DNA of 34,033 nucleotides from an uncultured Alphaproteobacteria bacterium (GCA_944391465.1 CALXTS010000019.1:1-34033); one strand, 5' to 3'. Positions 1 to 8,092 are shown, numbered from the stretch's first letter. Notes: generated by a model not told the origin, from the letters alone. Translations and numbers: made by a program.

Positions 1-71
1 CCGAGCAGATTGCGCATGCTGGCATCGCCTTCGGCTTTGCCGTTACCAAATGTATAAACCCATTTACTCAT
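1..71 (-). CDS. ppdK: Pyruvate phosphate dikinase, N-terminal fragment
   Basis: The window opens inside a minus-strand gene whose first 23 complete codons read MSKWVYTFGNGKAEG followed by DASMRNLL. This is the hallmark start of pyruvate, phosphate dikinase (xKWVYxFGxGxAEG...MxNLLG), which interconverts pyruvate, ATP and phosphate with PEP, AMP and pyrophosphate in the cytoplasm. The start ATG is the complement of 69-71, with an AAGGAG ribosome site about 12 nt upstream. The nucleotide-binding, swivelling phosphohistidine and PEP domains lie outside the window. The family is about 880 residues, so only the extreme N-terminus is seen. The name rests on a short but distinctive stretch. Confidence 0.85.
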   Translation of the reverse strand, partial: MSKWVYTFGNGKAEGDASMRNLL

Positions 72-95
72 GGTCAATTCAGCTCCTTAAGCATA

Positions 96-125
96 GTTCT
101 TCAAAACAACAAAAAACTGAAGAAC
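96..125 (-). promoter_or_regulatory. Hairpin in the ppdK leader
   Basis: Perfect 8-bp inverted repeat GTTCTTCA (96-103) and TGAAGAAC (118-125) with an A/T-rich 14-nt loop, about 25 nt upstream of the ppdK start on the minus strand. In the transcript it would form a small stem-loop just 5' of the ribosome site. It has no U-tract in the right place for an efficient terminator. The role is unknown. Confidence 0.35.
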
Positions 126-411
126 CGTAAGTTAAAAACACGGACAATCGGGCAGATTCGCCCTCCTGTCCCAATTAATTCGACAATAAGTTATACCAGC
201 AAAAGCGATTCTACAAGGAAAATTTGGCATTCCGCTTAATTTATTGAAATTTATTCACAATTTAAGGCTTTAGGGCGAGGTGCAAGCGCGCAAACATCGA
301 GGAATGGCTGATGATATTTTAGCCAAAATTTACCCAAAAACAAATTCTTTGAGTCAAAGGTTAAAATTTTGTTAAATCATTATAAAACAACTAAATTAGC
401 AACCTTTTTTA

Positions 412-440
412 TTGTCAAAAATCCCGAATCGTGTTATAGT
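412..440 (+). promoter_or_regulatory. Sigma70-type promoter
   Basis: TTGTCA (412-417) and TATAGT (435-440) are separated by exactly 17 nt, a near-consensus vegetative promoter. It reads towards the lipoprotein gene at 696, implying a leader of roughly 250 nt. Confidence 0.6.
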
Positions 441-591
441 AAATTTGACACAAATTAATTTTGTATGCGATTTTTCCTATTATTATCAGTTGGAGTTTTC
501 ATGATACAGCCTTAAAAGCGTTAAGGTCTCAGAAAATCTATCGGGTCAATAACAAAGAATAAATTGCGAATATATTTTGATTGTGTTGGGG

Positions 592-619
592 CTTAAGCAC
601 TGAATTGCGCGTGTTTAAG
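592..619 (+). promoter_or_regulatory. Inverted repeat in the long leader of the lipoprotein gene
   Basis: CTTAAGCAC (592-600) pairs with GTGTTTAAG (611-619) as a 9-bp stem with one G-U pair and a 10-nt loop. No U-tract follows, so it is not an obvious terminator. It lies in the predicted 5' leader, about 76 nt before the ATG, and could be an RNA stability or regulatory element. Confidence 0.3.
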
Positions 620-695
620 TTAGGTAATGCGAAATTATTTTCACTATTATCCCCCTCGGCGCATCTTTGAAAAAATTTAATAAAAAAAAATAATT

Positions 696-3374
696 ATGAG
701 AAAGAAATTTTTCGCAGAATGGGTGAAGATAGTAGCCCTCTGCACTACAGTCATGGCATTCTTCTTGGTCGGCTGCAACCAAGAAGACGACGTCTTTTCA
801 AAAGGCGGCGCAGATGTTGAATTTGCAGAAAAAGAAGGTCTCGCAGATGTTTACGGCAGCAACTGCCGTTATGCAGGCGAGACTACAAAAGAAAACTCAT
901 TGGAAGGCACTACGCTGACCATGAGCATGGAGTCAACCATGAAAAAAAATCTGGAGTTTTCTTACCAGAACGGTAAGGAAACAAAGGTAGATTCTGCCTT
1001 TGTTTGCACAAACTCCATGAAGGTTGAATCTTTCACATCTGTTCAGGTGGAAAACCTGGCTGATGTTGAAGGTAAGACCTTCGAAATTATTGACGGAGCA
1101 TTCCGTCCCGGTAAATCGGTAATGCCGGTAACAATTGCCGAACCGCAGACATCCCCTACGGAATGGTCTTTCACTCTTGCCAGCGGCGAGAAAGAGCCCA
1201 TTGAATTGTGCAAGGTTTCCTTGTACAACGGGACTCTTGCCTTCGGTAAGAGCCGCAAGGTCAGCGACCTCATTTACAAGGTTGCTGTTACTGTAACGGC
1301 TTATGCCGAGGAGGGAATTGAGTCCATTTATACGGACTCCCTCCTCGTAACTGAGGCAGAGAAAGACGAAGTTGTTTACAGTGCCAGATTTGTATCCTAT
1401 GGATACGGCATAGTGAATTACGAATGGCAGGAGACACACACACTGGATACAGACCTGAATAAGGACTGGACTCCGGCTGTGGCACCTCTGCCTTGGACAA
1501 TGTCCAGCTCCGTTACTCCTGCGGAGTTCGTCGAAACTGGAGAATTTTCAACAAGTTCTGCAAAGAACTTCGTCTTTGGGACAGAAAGTTACACTTTCGA
1601 ACACAAAGACGTTGTATCATCTGCGAACATTGTTGCCACGGTAAATAGCCTGACCGTGGAGCCGGAAAGCGGAAAAATTATGGCATTTGCCCTTCCGACA
1701 GACCAGCTTAAAGTGGCTAATCCTGCCGTGACGGTAGTAAGTAGCAACGAGACGGAGAATGAAAGAACTACAGTCTATGAAGTAAGCCATTCATTGGAAA
1801 CTTCAGAAGGCGTAGTAGTTTTGAGTTCAAAGGCTCAAACTACAGGAAAAAGAGAAATTTCTCACGAAGAGGAAGTCACCTTTGAAGACAAGGGTGACGG
1901 AACCGGCGAAATCATCGTTATTTATGACGATAAGGAGCTGGGTCGCCTCTCTTTCTCATTCGGGTACGGAATCTCCGCACTCGAAAGCAAAGAGGTAAAT
2001 CCTGCCTCTAGCTTTACCCTGACCAAGGGTGCCTATACAAAAGGCTCCAACTGGACAGGGAATGAGAAGTATGAGGTTTCCTCTAACCTCGGAACGTTAA
2101 CTGCTGTGAAGCAGAGCCGTACCGACAAGGCAGCTTACAATCTCTACATTGACACCAACGTAGAGGTTAAGCAAAACAGAAATTTTGTATTCATTTCTGC
2201 CAAAACTGGCAACGAATACAAGATTGAAGTAAAAGATGCTGAAACCAGCATCAGCCTTGTAGAGGGCGAGGAAACTGAAAGCGCTGACAAGGCGCAATTA
2301 ATTAAAAGCTGGACCGTAAACTATACATACGGAACAGCAAAGGCTTCAACAGCTGTGAAGCTGGTAAAAGCCAACGCCGATGAAATAATCTCTCGTGAGA
2401 AGATGTCCGAGAAGTTTATCTTCGACAACGGTCGTCTTTTCAAAGAAATCACGGTTAAGGAATCTCACAAGATTCCAGCTAACAACCGTGAATATTCTTT
2501 CAAAAGAGATTTGAATCTCTCCATTAGCAATAATGGTCAGATCATCTCTTACGAAGAGATTAGTAACGCCATCTTGAGCGGCAGTCTGATTCCATCTTAT
2601 GGAGCACAGACTAACGAAGGCGATTCAATCGTCCGTCGCTCAGTAAGATATACGCACAGAGCAAACCTGGGCAACCAGATTGCAGAAGTGTATATCGACA
2701 TTAACGATGTTATCTCTTACAGAGGTAGCGAATGTAGCTCTGCTACCGTTAATGTTAATGGTGTTCAATTAGGTTCCGTTGAAAGCACAAGCCAAGATGG
2801 TATCTATAGCATCGCTAACCACACAAATATTTGGACTCTTGCCGTAGAAGCTAACCACTTTGAAAGCAAGCAGGCCGTCAAAATATATACCATTAACCTG
2901 CCATACACCATCGACGGATGGCGGGTAATCTCAGGAAGCCGTACACACGTCTTCTTCAACAAAACGGCAAACGGCTACAACCGCCGTGACGTTTTGGTGT
3001 TTGCTGAAATTGGCAATGAATCTCACAAGAGAATCTATGCCTTTGACAGCAACACGAAGGCCGTACTGAAGTACTGGGAAACATCCGACGAAGAGCTTGC
3101 ACAGCTCGCTGCCGGAGAACGTCTTTCATTGATAAATCTGAACGGCAATATCATGCCTGCGATCCTCGTGAACGCAACAGATAAATCATGGGAGACAAGT
3201 TTCGCTTATTACGCTTTGCAAGAAAGCGGCTCTCGTTCAAGCAGAACAAAAGTTATCTTCAGTGATGCCACAACATCATTGAAGGAGTTTGCTTGTCCGT
3301 GGGAAGCTGACCTTGTAAAAGAAGCAAGCGACATTTATTCTTTGGGTAACGACCCGAAGAATTACTACAGATAA
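696..3374 (+). CDS. Large surface lipoprotein with repeated beta-sandwich-like domains
   Basis: 892 residues. A lipoprotein signal spans residues 1-27, with lipobox LVGC (Cys27 would be lipidated). Acidic residues follow soon after (NQEDD), resembling the surface-export signal of Bacteroidota lipoproteins. The remainder is rich in Ser, Thr, Val and Glu and looks all-beta. A motif recurs: YGYGI near residue 235, FGYGI near 421 and a weaker YTYGT near 542, suggesting three or more related modules. No enzymatic motif is seen. The upstream sequence is A-rich with no Shine-Dalgarno, as in Bacteroidota genes, and the gene looks visibly richer in G+C than its neighbours; both suggest transfer. The following barrel protein may be its partner. 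Function is not recognised; adhesion or surface display is a guess. Confidence 0.8.
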   Translation: MRKKFFAEWVKIVALCTTVMAFFLVGCNQEDDVFSKGGADVEFAEKEGLADVYGSNCRYAGETTKENSLEGTTLTMSMESTMKKNLEFSYQNGKETKVDSAFVCTNSMKVESFTSVQVENLADVEGKTFEIIDGAFRPGKSVMPVTIAEPQTSPTEWSFTLASGEKEPIELCKVSLYNGTLAFGKSRKVSDLIYKVAVTVTAYAEEGIESIYTDSLLVTEAEKDEVVYSARFVSYGYGIVNYEWQETHTLDTDLNKDWTPAVAPLPWTMSSSVTPAEFVETGEFSTSSAKNFVFGTESYTFEHKDVVSSANIVATVNSLTVEPESGKIMAFALPTDQLKVANPAVTVVSSNETENERTTVYEVSHSLETSEGVVVLSSKAQTTGKREISHEEEVTFEDKGDGTGEIIVIYDDKELGRLSFSFGYGISALESKEVNPASSFTLTKGAYTKGSNWTGNEKYEVSSNLGTLTAVKQSRTDKAAYNLYIDTNVEVKQNRNFVFISAKTGNEYKIEVKDAETSISLVEGEETESADKAQLIKSWTVNYTYGTAKASTAVKLVKANADEIISREKMSEKFIFDNGRLFKEITVKESHKIPANNREYSFKRDLNLSISNNGQIISYEEISNAILSGSLIPSYGAQTNEGDSIVRRSVRYTHRANLGNQIAEVYIDINDVISYRGSECSSATVNVNGVQLGSVESTSQDGIYSIANHTNIWTLAVEANHFESKQAVKIYTINLPYTIDGWRVISGSRTHVFFNKTANGYNRRDVLVFAEIGNESHKRIYAFDSNTKAVLKYWETSDEELAQLAAGERLSLINLNGNIMPAILVNATDKSWETSFAYYALQESGSRSSRTKVIFSDATTSLKEFACPWEADLVKEASDIYSLGNDPKNYYR

Positions 3375-3430
3375 GTACGTGTACTTAAAAGTAGTATGAG
3401 AGAATTAACTTTTTTATAAAATAGGCAAAG

Positions 3431-3499
3431 CCCGCGTTGCCCGTATGTTCCATCGTAAAAAAACGGCAGAGTACCGTAGATGGACATACGTTAGGCGGG
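3431..3499 (+). promoter_or_regulatory. Long imperfect hairpin covering the ribosome site of the next gene
   Basis: Left arm 3431-3454 contains CCCGC, GTATGT and CCATC. Right arm 3479-3499 contains the complements GATGG, ACATAC and GCGGG in order, with a central bulge. An inner stem ACGG (3463-3466) / CCGT (3474-3477) extends it. The only plausible ribosome site of the next gene (AGGCGGG, 3493-3499) is in the right arm, so folding would hide it. The sequence GTTAGGC at 3490-3496 also fits the integron core consensus GTTRRRY, but the matching left-hand RYYYAAC box is missing. Confidence 0.5.
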
Positions 3500-3505
3500 A
3501 CAATT

Positions 3506-4252
3506 ATGAAAACATTTATATTAAATACAGCCCTGAGTTCTCTGAGCTCTAAAGTAGCAGGATTGGCACTTCTGCTGGTGATTAACCTCATTTTCGTTTG
3601 CGGCGCGAGCGCCCAGACGAAAATCGAAGACGGTAACCGCTGCTGGACATTCGGCGGCGCTGCCATCTACGACCCACAAACCAATGGGTATGGAGGTGAG
3701 GCATCTCTCAACCGCCACGTCCTCTACGGAGGACGCCATAACGTTGACTGGCTCATCGTAGCCGGTTGCGTTCAGGATAAGGTGCTGGAACACCGCATCC
3801 ATACCATGGCGGGTGTAAAATATAACCTGAACGCGAACCCCCACCATCGCGTTCATGTCGGAATTAAAGCCCTGGTGGGGGCTCAGGAGCAGCTGACCGG
3901 AGCTCCTGCAGGTGCGAAATTAACTGGCGTTGAAAACGACGCGAGTTTCTCAGCCTGGTTGGCAAATGCCAACTGGTCAGGTAAATTAAGATTCGCGGCT
4001 GCCGCCGGCGTGGATCTCGGAATTAAATTCAAGGCGGCCTCCCGTTTCGAGCTGATTGCATCTTTCGAGATGCAATACCGCCCGAGCGAGGGTCACTTGG
4101 AGACAATCAATCAAGAGATTGATTTCTCCGGAAGCAGTTACCTCGAGGCGATGAGCCCTGAGGAACTGCAAGAAAAGTTTCAAGCTGAGGCCAAAAACCT
4201 CAGCAAGAAATTTTCGCCCAGAGTGAGCCTGGGCTTTAGAATTAGGCTCTAA
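3506..4252 (+). CDS. Outer-membrane beta-barrel-like exported protein
   Basis: 248 residues from the ATG at 3506. An in-frame start exists at 3437, but that would place the signal peptide internally. Residues 1-36 form a Sec signal peptide ending GASA before QTK. The mature part has alternating hydrophobic/polar strands (for example RVHVGIKALVGA and RFELIASFEMQYRP) and ends in SLGFRIRL, the look of a small outer-membrane barrel. Two helical acidic stretches near 210-235 could be a loop or periplasmic segment. It follows the lipoprotein gene by 131 bp containing a long hairpin, and shares its higher G+C look. A strong hairpin terminator follows. The family is not recognised. Confidence 0.7.
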   Translation: MKTFILNTALSSLSSKVAGLALLLVINLIFVCGASAQTKIEDGNRCWTFGGAAIYDPQTNGYGGEASLNRHVLYGGRHNVDWLIVAGCVQDKVLEHRIHTMAGVKYNLNANPHHRVHVGIKALVGAQEQLTGAPAGAKLTGVENDASFSAWLANANWSGKLRFAAAAGVDLGIKFKAASRFELIASFEMQYRPSEGHLETINQEIDFSGSSYLEAMSPEELQEKFQAEAKNLSKKFSPRVSLGFRIRL

Positions 4253-4266
4253 ATTATTAAATAAAG

Positions 4267-4297
4267 CCGCCTTCCTTCGGGAAGGCGGTGCCGTTTT
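4267..4297 (+). terminator. Rho-independent terminator after the barrel gene
   Basis: A perfect 9-bp stem CCGCCTTCC / GGAAGGCGG closed by a TTCG tetraloop (4267-4288), followed a few bases later by a short T run. It ends the transcript of the lipoprotein and barrel genes. Confidence 0.8.
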
Positions 4298-4408
4298 AAA
4301 TCTCCTCTCTCCAAACATCGGGAGCTAGCATCCTTTTTATTTTCAGATTTATCATTTCTTTTTATTCAAACATTCCACACCTAAATTTGCTAAATTCCCC
4401 TCCCCGAC

Positions 4409-4446
4409 AAAAAAAAGACCGGAGTTTCATCAACTTCCGATCTTTT
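4409..4446 (-). terminator. Terminator of the minus-strand porin gene
   Basis: Read on the minus strand, AAAAGATCGGAAG pairs with CTCCGGTCTTTT around a short loop and runs into a seven- to eight-base T tract. It lies about 25 nt past the stop of the porin gene. Confidence 0.75.
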
Positions 4447-4470
4447 CTTCAAATCTCTGTTCAGCAAAAA

Positions 4471-5082
4471 CTAGAATGTATAGCGCAAACCACCATAGTA
4501 TTCATGTGCATTTACGTTAGATTTCTCAAGTTTTCCAAAGCTGAAATAACGATAACCGAAATCAACATTCAAGCAACGATTCAATCTGAATGTCAAACCA
4601 CCACCGGCTGTCCAGGTAAAGTTATTTTCTTTATAAGACTCACGAGTACCCATCGCATCTTCATCCTGATTGGTCAATTTCAAAGATGTCCAACCGATAC
4701 CACCGCTGATGTAAGGACTAATCCAATAATTCGGCATAATATCCAAATAAGCGTTAGCCATATAAGAATCTGACTCTAATGAAGACTTTCTGTATTCATC
4801 TAAACCTGCGATTTTAAATCTGTCTTCTTCATCACCGCGATGAATATATTCAGCCTCAATACGGAAAAATTTATATCTGTATCCCAAAGCACCGGACACC
4901 ATCCATGTATTACCAAAATCCGCACGTGCCGTTGCTGTCGTCGCATCTGAATTTTTATTCAGATTATAATCTGACCAACCGCCTCTAACGGCCAAATAAA
5001 CACCATCGCGAGCCTGAGCTGCGGTAGCCAAAGCCGAAGCCATTACCAAAGCTGAAGCAAAAGTAACTAAAGTTTTTTTCAT
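4471..5082 (-). CDS. Small outer-membrane beta-barrel (OMP_b-brl type) protein
   Basis: 203 residues from the ATG at 5082 (MKKTLVTFAS); the upstream in-frame ATG at 5097 is less likely because the GGAG ribosome site lies between them. Residues 1-24 are a signal peptide ending AQA before RDG. The mature chain shows the eight-stranded barrel pattern: YLAVRGGWS, WMVSGALGYRY, FRIEAEYIHRG, MANAYLDIMP, ISPYISGGIGW, FTWTAGGGLTFRL, LNVDFGYRYFS, and the terminal EYYGGLRYTF with a C-terminal Phe typical of BAM substrates. This resembles the alphaproteobacterial opacity/Omp25-like family (outer membrane beta-barrel domain). It has its own promoter and terminator and is monocistronic. The exact role (structural or adhesive) cannot be read from sequence. 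Confidence 0.85.
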   Translation of the reverse strand: MKKTLVTFASALVMASALATAAQARDGVYLAVRGGWSDYNLNKNSDATTATARADFGNTWMVSGALGYRYKFFRIEAEYIHRGDEEDRFKIAGLDEYRKSSLESDSYMANAYLDIMPNYWISPYISGGIGWTSLKLTNQDEDAMGTRESYKENNFTWTAGGGLTFRLNRCLNVDFGYRYFSFGKLEKSNVNAHEYYGGLRYTF

Positions 5083-5122
5083 AAATAAAGTCTCCATCGT
5101 TCGTTTTGAAAATTTTGTCTAA

Positions 5123-5150
5123 AATATACACTAAAAAACATAAATAGCAA
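5123..5150 (-). promoter_or_regulatory. Promoter of the porin gene
   Basis: On the minus strand TTGCTA (complement of 5145-5150) and TATATT (complement of 5123-5128) are 16 nt apart, about 40 nt before the start codon. This is a good sigma70-like match. Confidence 0.55.
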
Positions 5151-5318
5151 GAATTATTTTAATTAAATATCATGGAGTCCTTATTTTTTTATTAATAAAA
5201 ATAACTATATAGCTTTTTTACATACAAATTTTCACACATTGCAAACTTTATCGTGGAAATCTCAAACAATAAAGTTATACTATTAAAATGTTTGATTCTG
5301 ATTTTATGGAGAAATCTT

Positions 5319-6020
5319 ATGAAACGGCTGAATTTTCAATTGTTACTTTGTGCTCTAACCTTAGGGTTTGCATCATCGGCTCTGGCTCAAACGCAACCCT
5401 CCGCCCCCAAAGAAAACAATATTTTTTTAGAAGAAATCAGCTCGGCTATCGGACCGTCAGCAACAACGAATATTACGGATTCCGAACAAATTTTTTGCTA
5501 TCAGGTAACCAATAAACCCGAAAATTATACCGGATACACCCTCAACGGAATGGCTATTGTCGGTTTCTGCGGCGTAATTAATAACGAACTACAAGATATG
5601 ATAAAATCAGAACTGTTCATGAACCCTGACAATATTCTGTTTGATGTTACCGAAGATTGCGTTATTCAACCACAAATCATGCTGCGTTTTGTAAGAGGGG
5701 TCGATTTTACAGACGTTTTACTCTCCTCCCCTTGCTATGCCTTTGCAATTTTTTACGGAGGAAAAGTTAATGCCTTCAACGCCAAACCGGCTGCTCCGGT
5801 CATTAAAGCCCTTGTTGACCCCTTTATTAAAGGAAAAGTTGATTTTGCCTCTCCGGCTCTTTTAAATCAGCTCCTCCCGATTGGAATTGCACAAACGCCG
5901 GAGCAAAAAGAACTTCTGAACAAAAAAAACGGACCAATCCGTAATTGGGCTAAAGATGATGAATCATCAACAAAACCAACCAAAAAAAGCGGATGGAACA
6001 ACCTTAATTTAAAAATGTAA
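5319..6020 (+). CDS. Exported protein of unknown function
   Basis: 233 residues from the ATG at 5319, chosen because GGAG precedes it at proper spacing and a clean signal peptide follows (MKRLNFQLLL...SALAQ, about 23 residues). The mature protein has four Cys (around residues 49, 67, 100 and 117), which could form two periplasmic disulphides, and stretches such as GYTLNGMAIVGFCGV and PQIMLRFVRGVDFTDVLLSSPCYAFAI. The tail is Lys/Asn rich. I do not recognise the family. It is followed after 17 bp by pheA, suggesting co-transcription without an obvious functional link. A TATACT hexamer at 5276-5281 may be its -10. Confidence 0.75.
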   Translation: MKRLNFQLLLCALTLGFASSALAQTQPSAPKENNIFLEEISSAIGPSATTNITDSEQIFCYQVTNKPENYTGYTLNGMAIVGFCGVINNELQDMIKSELFMNPDNILFDVTEDCVIQPQIMLRFVRGVDFTDVLLSSPCYAFAIFYGGKVNAFNAKPAAPVIKALVDPFIKGKVDFASPALLNQLLPIGIAQTPEQKELLNKKNGPIRNWAKDDESSTKPTKKSGWNNLNLKM

Positions 6021-6037
6021 AAACAGGAAATACAAAA

Positions 6038-6874
6038 ATGAACTTAAAAATAGCTTATCAGGGCGTCCCCGGAGCTTATTCTCATATTGCTTGCCAAAAT
6101 GTTTACCCGAACCAACAATACATTCCGCACCTCAGTTTTGCCGAGGCAATGAACGCCGTCCAAACCGGAACTGTTGACTTAGCCATGATTCCGGTTGAAA
6201 ATTCCAATGCCGGAAGAGTTTCCGACGTCCATTTCCTCTTGCCCGAAACTGGTCTTCATATTGTTGGAGAATATTTTTTAAGAATTGAACATATGCTCCT
6301 TGGCTTAAAGGGCTCAAAACTTGATGATATTAAAACAGCCTCCTCTCATCCGCAAGCTCTTGCCCAATGCTCCGGTTTCTTACAGTTGCACCATATCCAA
6401 CCGGTTCAAAGAATAGACACCGCACTTTCTTGCCAAGATATCATTAACGCCCAAGACAAAACCAAAGCGGCAATTGCCTCCAAACTTGCCGGAGAAATCT
6501 ACGGACTGGACATTTTGCAGCCAAACATTGAAAATGCTCGAAACAACACAACCCGCTTTTTAATTATGTCTCGCAATAATGAAATTCCTGAAAACGATGG
6601 CACAAAATTTATAACCTCTTTTATCTTCAAAGCAAAAAACATCCCTGCCGCTTTATACAAAGCCCTCGGAGGTTTTGCCACCAACGGAATTAACATCACA
6701 AAACTTGAAAGCTATCTTTTGAAAGGAAAATTTGTCTCCGCTCAATTTTATGTTGAAATTGAGGCTCATCCATCAGAACAATCTTTCAAAAACGCTTTTG
6801 AAGAATTGCGATTCTTCTCTGAAGAAATTCACATGCTCGGATCATATCAGGCTCACCCATACAGATACCTTTAA
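6038..6874 (+). CDS. pheA: Prephenate dehydratase
   Basis: 278 residues. It converts prephenate to phenylpyruvate, the committed step to phenylalanine, in the cytoplasm. The catalytic domain spans about 1-180, with IAYQGVPGAYSH at the N-terminus, IPVENSNAGRV near 51 and the diagnostic TRF motif at 172-174. A C-terminal ACT domain (about 195-275) carries LESYLLKGKFVSAQFYVEIE, the alphaproteobacterial variant of the phenylalanine-binding ESRP region. It has no chorismate mutase domain, so it is the monofunctional form of normal length. An AGGAAA ribosome site precedes the ATG. A two-way terminator follows. Confidence 0.95.
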   Translation: MNLKIAYQGVPGAYSHIACQNVYPNQQYIPHLSFAEAMNAVQTGTVDLAMIPVENSNAGRVSDVHFLLPETGLHIVGEYFLRIEHMLLGLKGSKLDDIKTASSHPQALAQCSGFLQLHHIQPVQRIDTALSCQDIINAQDKTKAAIASKLAGEIYGLDILQPNIENARNNTTRFLIMSRNNEIPENDGTKFITSFIFKAKNIPAALYKALGGFATNGINITKLESYLLKGKFVSAQFYVEIEAHPSEQSFKNAFEELRFFSEEIHMLGSYQAHPYRYL

Positions 6875-6904
6875 CAAACTCAAAAGTTTATTGTAAATCA
6901 ACAA

Positions 6905-6934
6905 AAAAGCGCCCGAAAATCATCAGGCGCTTTT
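6905..6934. terminator. Bidirectional terminator between pheA and atpF
   Basis: AAAAGCGCC (6905-6913) and GGCGCTTTT (6926-6934) form a stem flanked by A and T runs on both sides. It can end both pheA from the left and the ATP synthase transcript from the right. Confidence 0.85.
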
Positions 6935-6949
6935 AATTTTGAAAAATCT

Positions 6950-7561
6950 TTATTTAGCAATTGTTTTAACCAACTCTATAGACTCATCAATCATTCTGTC
7001 TTTATCTTTATCCGTCAGTTTCTTAGATAAAACACTTTTAACATTATTGATGGCCTTTGAGACAGCCAAATATAAAACCTCTTGAACAGCTTTATCCTGA
7101 GTGGCATTAATTCTTTCCAAGGCCTCTCTTTCTTTACTGGACATCTCTTGCTCAAGTTGTGTCAATTTTTCTTTTTTAAGCAGATTAATTTCCCTTTCGG
7201 AACGAGCCAAAATCTCTTGAGCTTCTTGTTCGGCATGTCTGTATTTATTTTCATACTCGGCAAGAAGTTTTTGAGCATCTTCTTTTAATTGGGTCGTTTC
7301 ATCTATCCGTGCAGCAATATCCGCACTGCGCTTTCTCAGCATTTTATAAACAATTTTACCAACCGGACGCGCTAACCCCAAAACCACCAAAATAAAAGAA
7401 AAACCGACCCAAAACTCAGGGCTCAAATAAAAAACTTCACCATGCCCCATACTTTCCGCCGTATTTTCAATTGCACCGACAACCTTATCTGCGGCATTCA
7501 AAACGGCACTCTGTGTTACATCTATAATCTCATGATTAGACATTTCATTAGGCATTGTCAT
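6950..7561 (-). CDS. atpF: F0F1 ATP synthase subunit b
   Basis: 203 residues. This is the peripheral stalk subunit b that joins F1 to the membrane stator. After a non-conserved N-terminus of about 45 residues there is one membrane span (FWVGFSFILVVLGLARPV, about 50-67). It is followed by a long charged amphipathic coiled coil (about 75-190) that dimerises with b'. It lies 3 bp after the b' gene, the last gene of the cluster before the shared terminator. The start has little ribosome-site support; ATGs at codons 3 and 7 are alternatives. The longer N-terminal extension is somewhat unusual for subunit b. Confidence 0.88.
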   Translation of the reverse strand: MTMPNEMSNHEIIDVTQSAVLNAADKVVGAIENTAESMGHGEVFYLSPEFWVGFSFILVVLGLARPVGKIVYKMLRKRSADIAARIDETTQLKEDAQKLLAEYENKYRHAEQEAQEILARSEREINLLKKEKLTQLEQEMSSKEREALERINATQDKAVQEVLYLAVSKAINNVKSVLSKKLTDKDKDRMIDESIELVKTIAK

Positions 7562-7564
7562 TTT

Positions 7565-8050
7565 TTAATCTTTCAAAGAAGTTTTAAGCGCTTTTTCAAA
7601 ATCTTGAATTTTTATATCTTTCAAATCCAACTTTTTCATGATTTCAACGGCAATTTCTGCAGAAATATCATTCACTTGTTGGAGAGCTTTATTTTTACTG
7701 TTCAAAATTTTCTTTTCACCTTCGGCAATTTGCGCAGACAACTTGGCAGATAAATCATCTTGTTTCCGCTCAATCATAGCCTGCAATTCTTGCTGAGTTT
7801 TCAACAAAGACTGATTCGCATCATTGGTAGCATCTTGCAACGCTTTCCGATACTTTTCCAAAGACTTCTCAGCTTCGGCTTTAATCTCTGCGGCTTTTTC
7901 CAAATTCCCTTCAATTTTTTCTCTGCGCAACTCAATCATTTCCGCAATTCTTGGAATAATTAATTTGCTCATAATAAAAAGCATTGTAAAAAAGCAAATA
8001 CAAAGCCAAAACAACTGAGATGGAAAGATGCTAAAATCTAACTGAGGCAT
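7565..8050 (-). CDS. atpX: F0F1 ATP synthase subunit b'
   Basis: 161 residues. This is the second, diverged stalk subunit (b') found in alphaproteobacteria, cyanobacteria and plastids. The N-terminus MPQLDFSIFPSQLFW is typical of b', followed by one membrane helix (about 12-33) and a coiled coil rich in Glu, Lys and Ala to the end. It would heterodimerise with the b subunit encoded just downstream. It is separated from atpE by 109 bp that contains a strong hairpin. A GGAAAAG ribosome site lies upstream of the ATG. Confidence 0.9.
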   Translation of the reverse strand: MPQLDFSIFPSQLFWLCICFFTMLFIMSKLIIPRIAEMIELRREKIEGNLEKAAEIKAEAEKSLEKYRKALQDATNDANQSLLKTQQELQAMIERKQDDLSAKLSAQIAEGEKKILNSKNKALQQVNDISAEIAVEIMKKLDLKDIKIQDFEKALKTSLKD

Positions 8051-8092
8051 AATCTTTTCCTTATCTGATGAAAAAAAACATTCAGTCCTTAT

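Larger units (their letters stand above)
72..695. other. Long intergenic region between ppdK and the lipoprotein gene
   Basis: About 620 bases with no convincing gene. It holds the ppdK leader with a hairpin (96-125), a forward sigma70-type promoter (412-440), a short inverted repeat (592-619) and an A-rich stretch just before the ATG at 696. A five-codon frame with a plausible ribosome site (GGAG, then ATG at 501, stop at 513-515, peptide MIQP) lies between promoter and gene, but it is too short to call. The part around 260-345 has no recognised content. A possible minus-strand -10 for ppdK (GTTATA on plus, 190-195) has only a weak -35 partner. Confidence 0.5.

Noticed and set aside
619..625. 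GTTAGGT as a second integron core upstream of the lipoprotein gene
   Set aside because: Seven-base match expected by chance; no partner box or stem of the right geometry, and 71 bp from the start codon.
3430..3496. Integron attC site before the barrel gene
   Set aside because: The right-hand GTTRRRY core and a hairpin are present, but the left box does not match RYYYAAC, no similar site follows the gene at 4252, no integrase is seen, and a 2.7-kb lipoprotein cassette would be atypical.
4387..4773. 128-codon plus-strand open frame opposite the porin gene
   Set aside because: Overlaps the 3' half and terminator of a convincing minus-strand barrel protein and has no domain or ribosome site.
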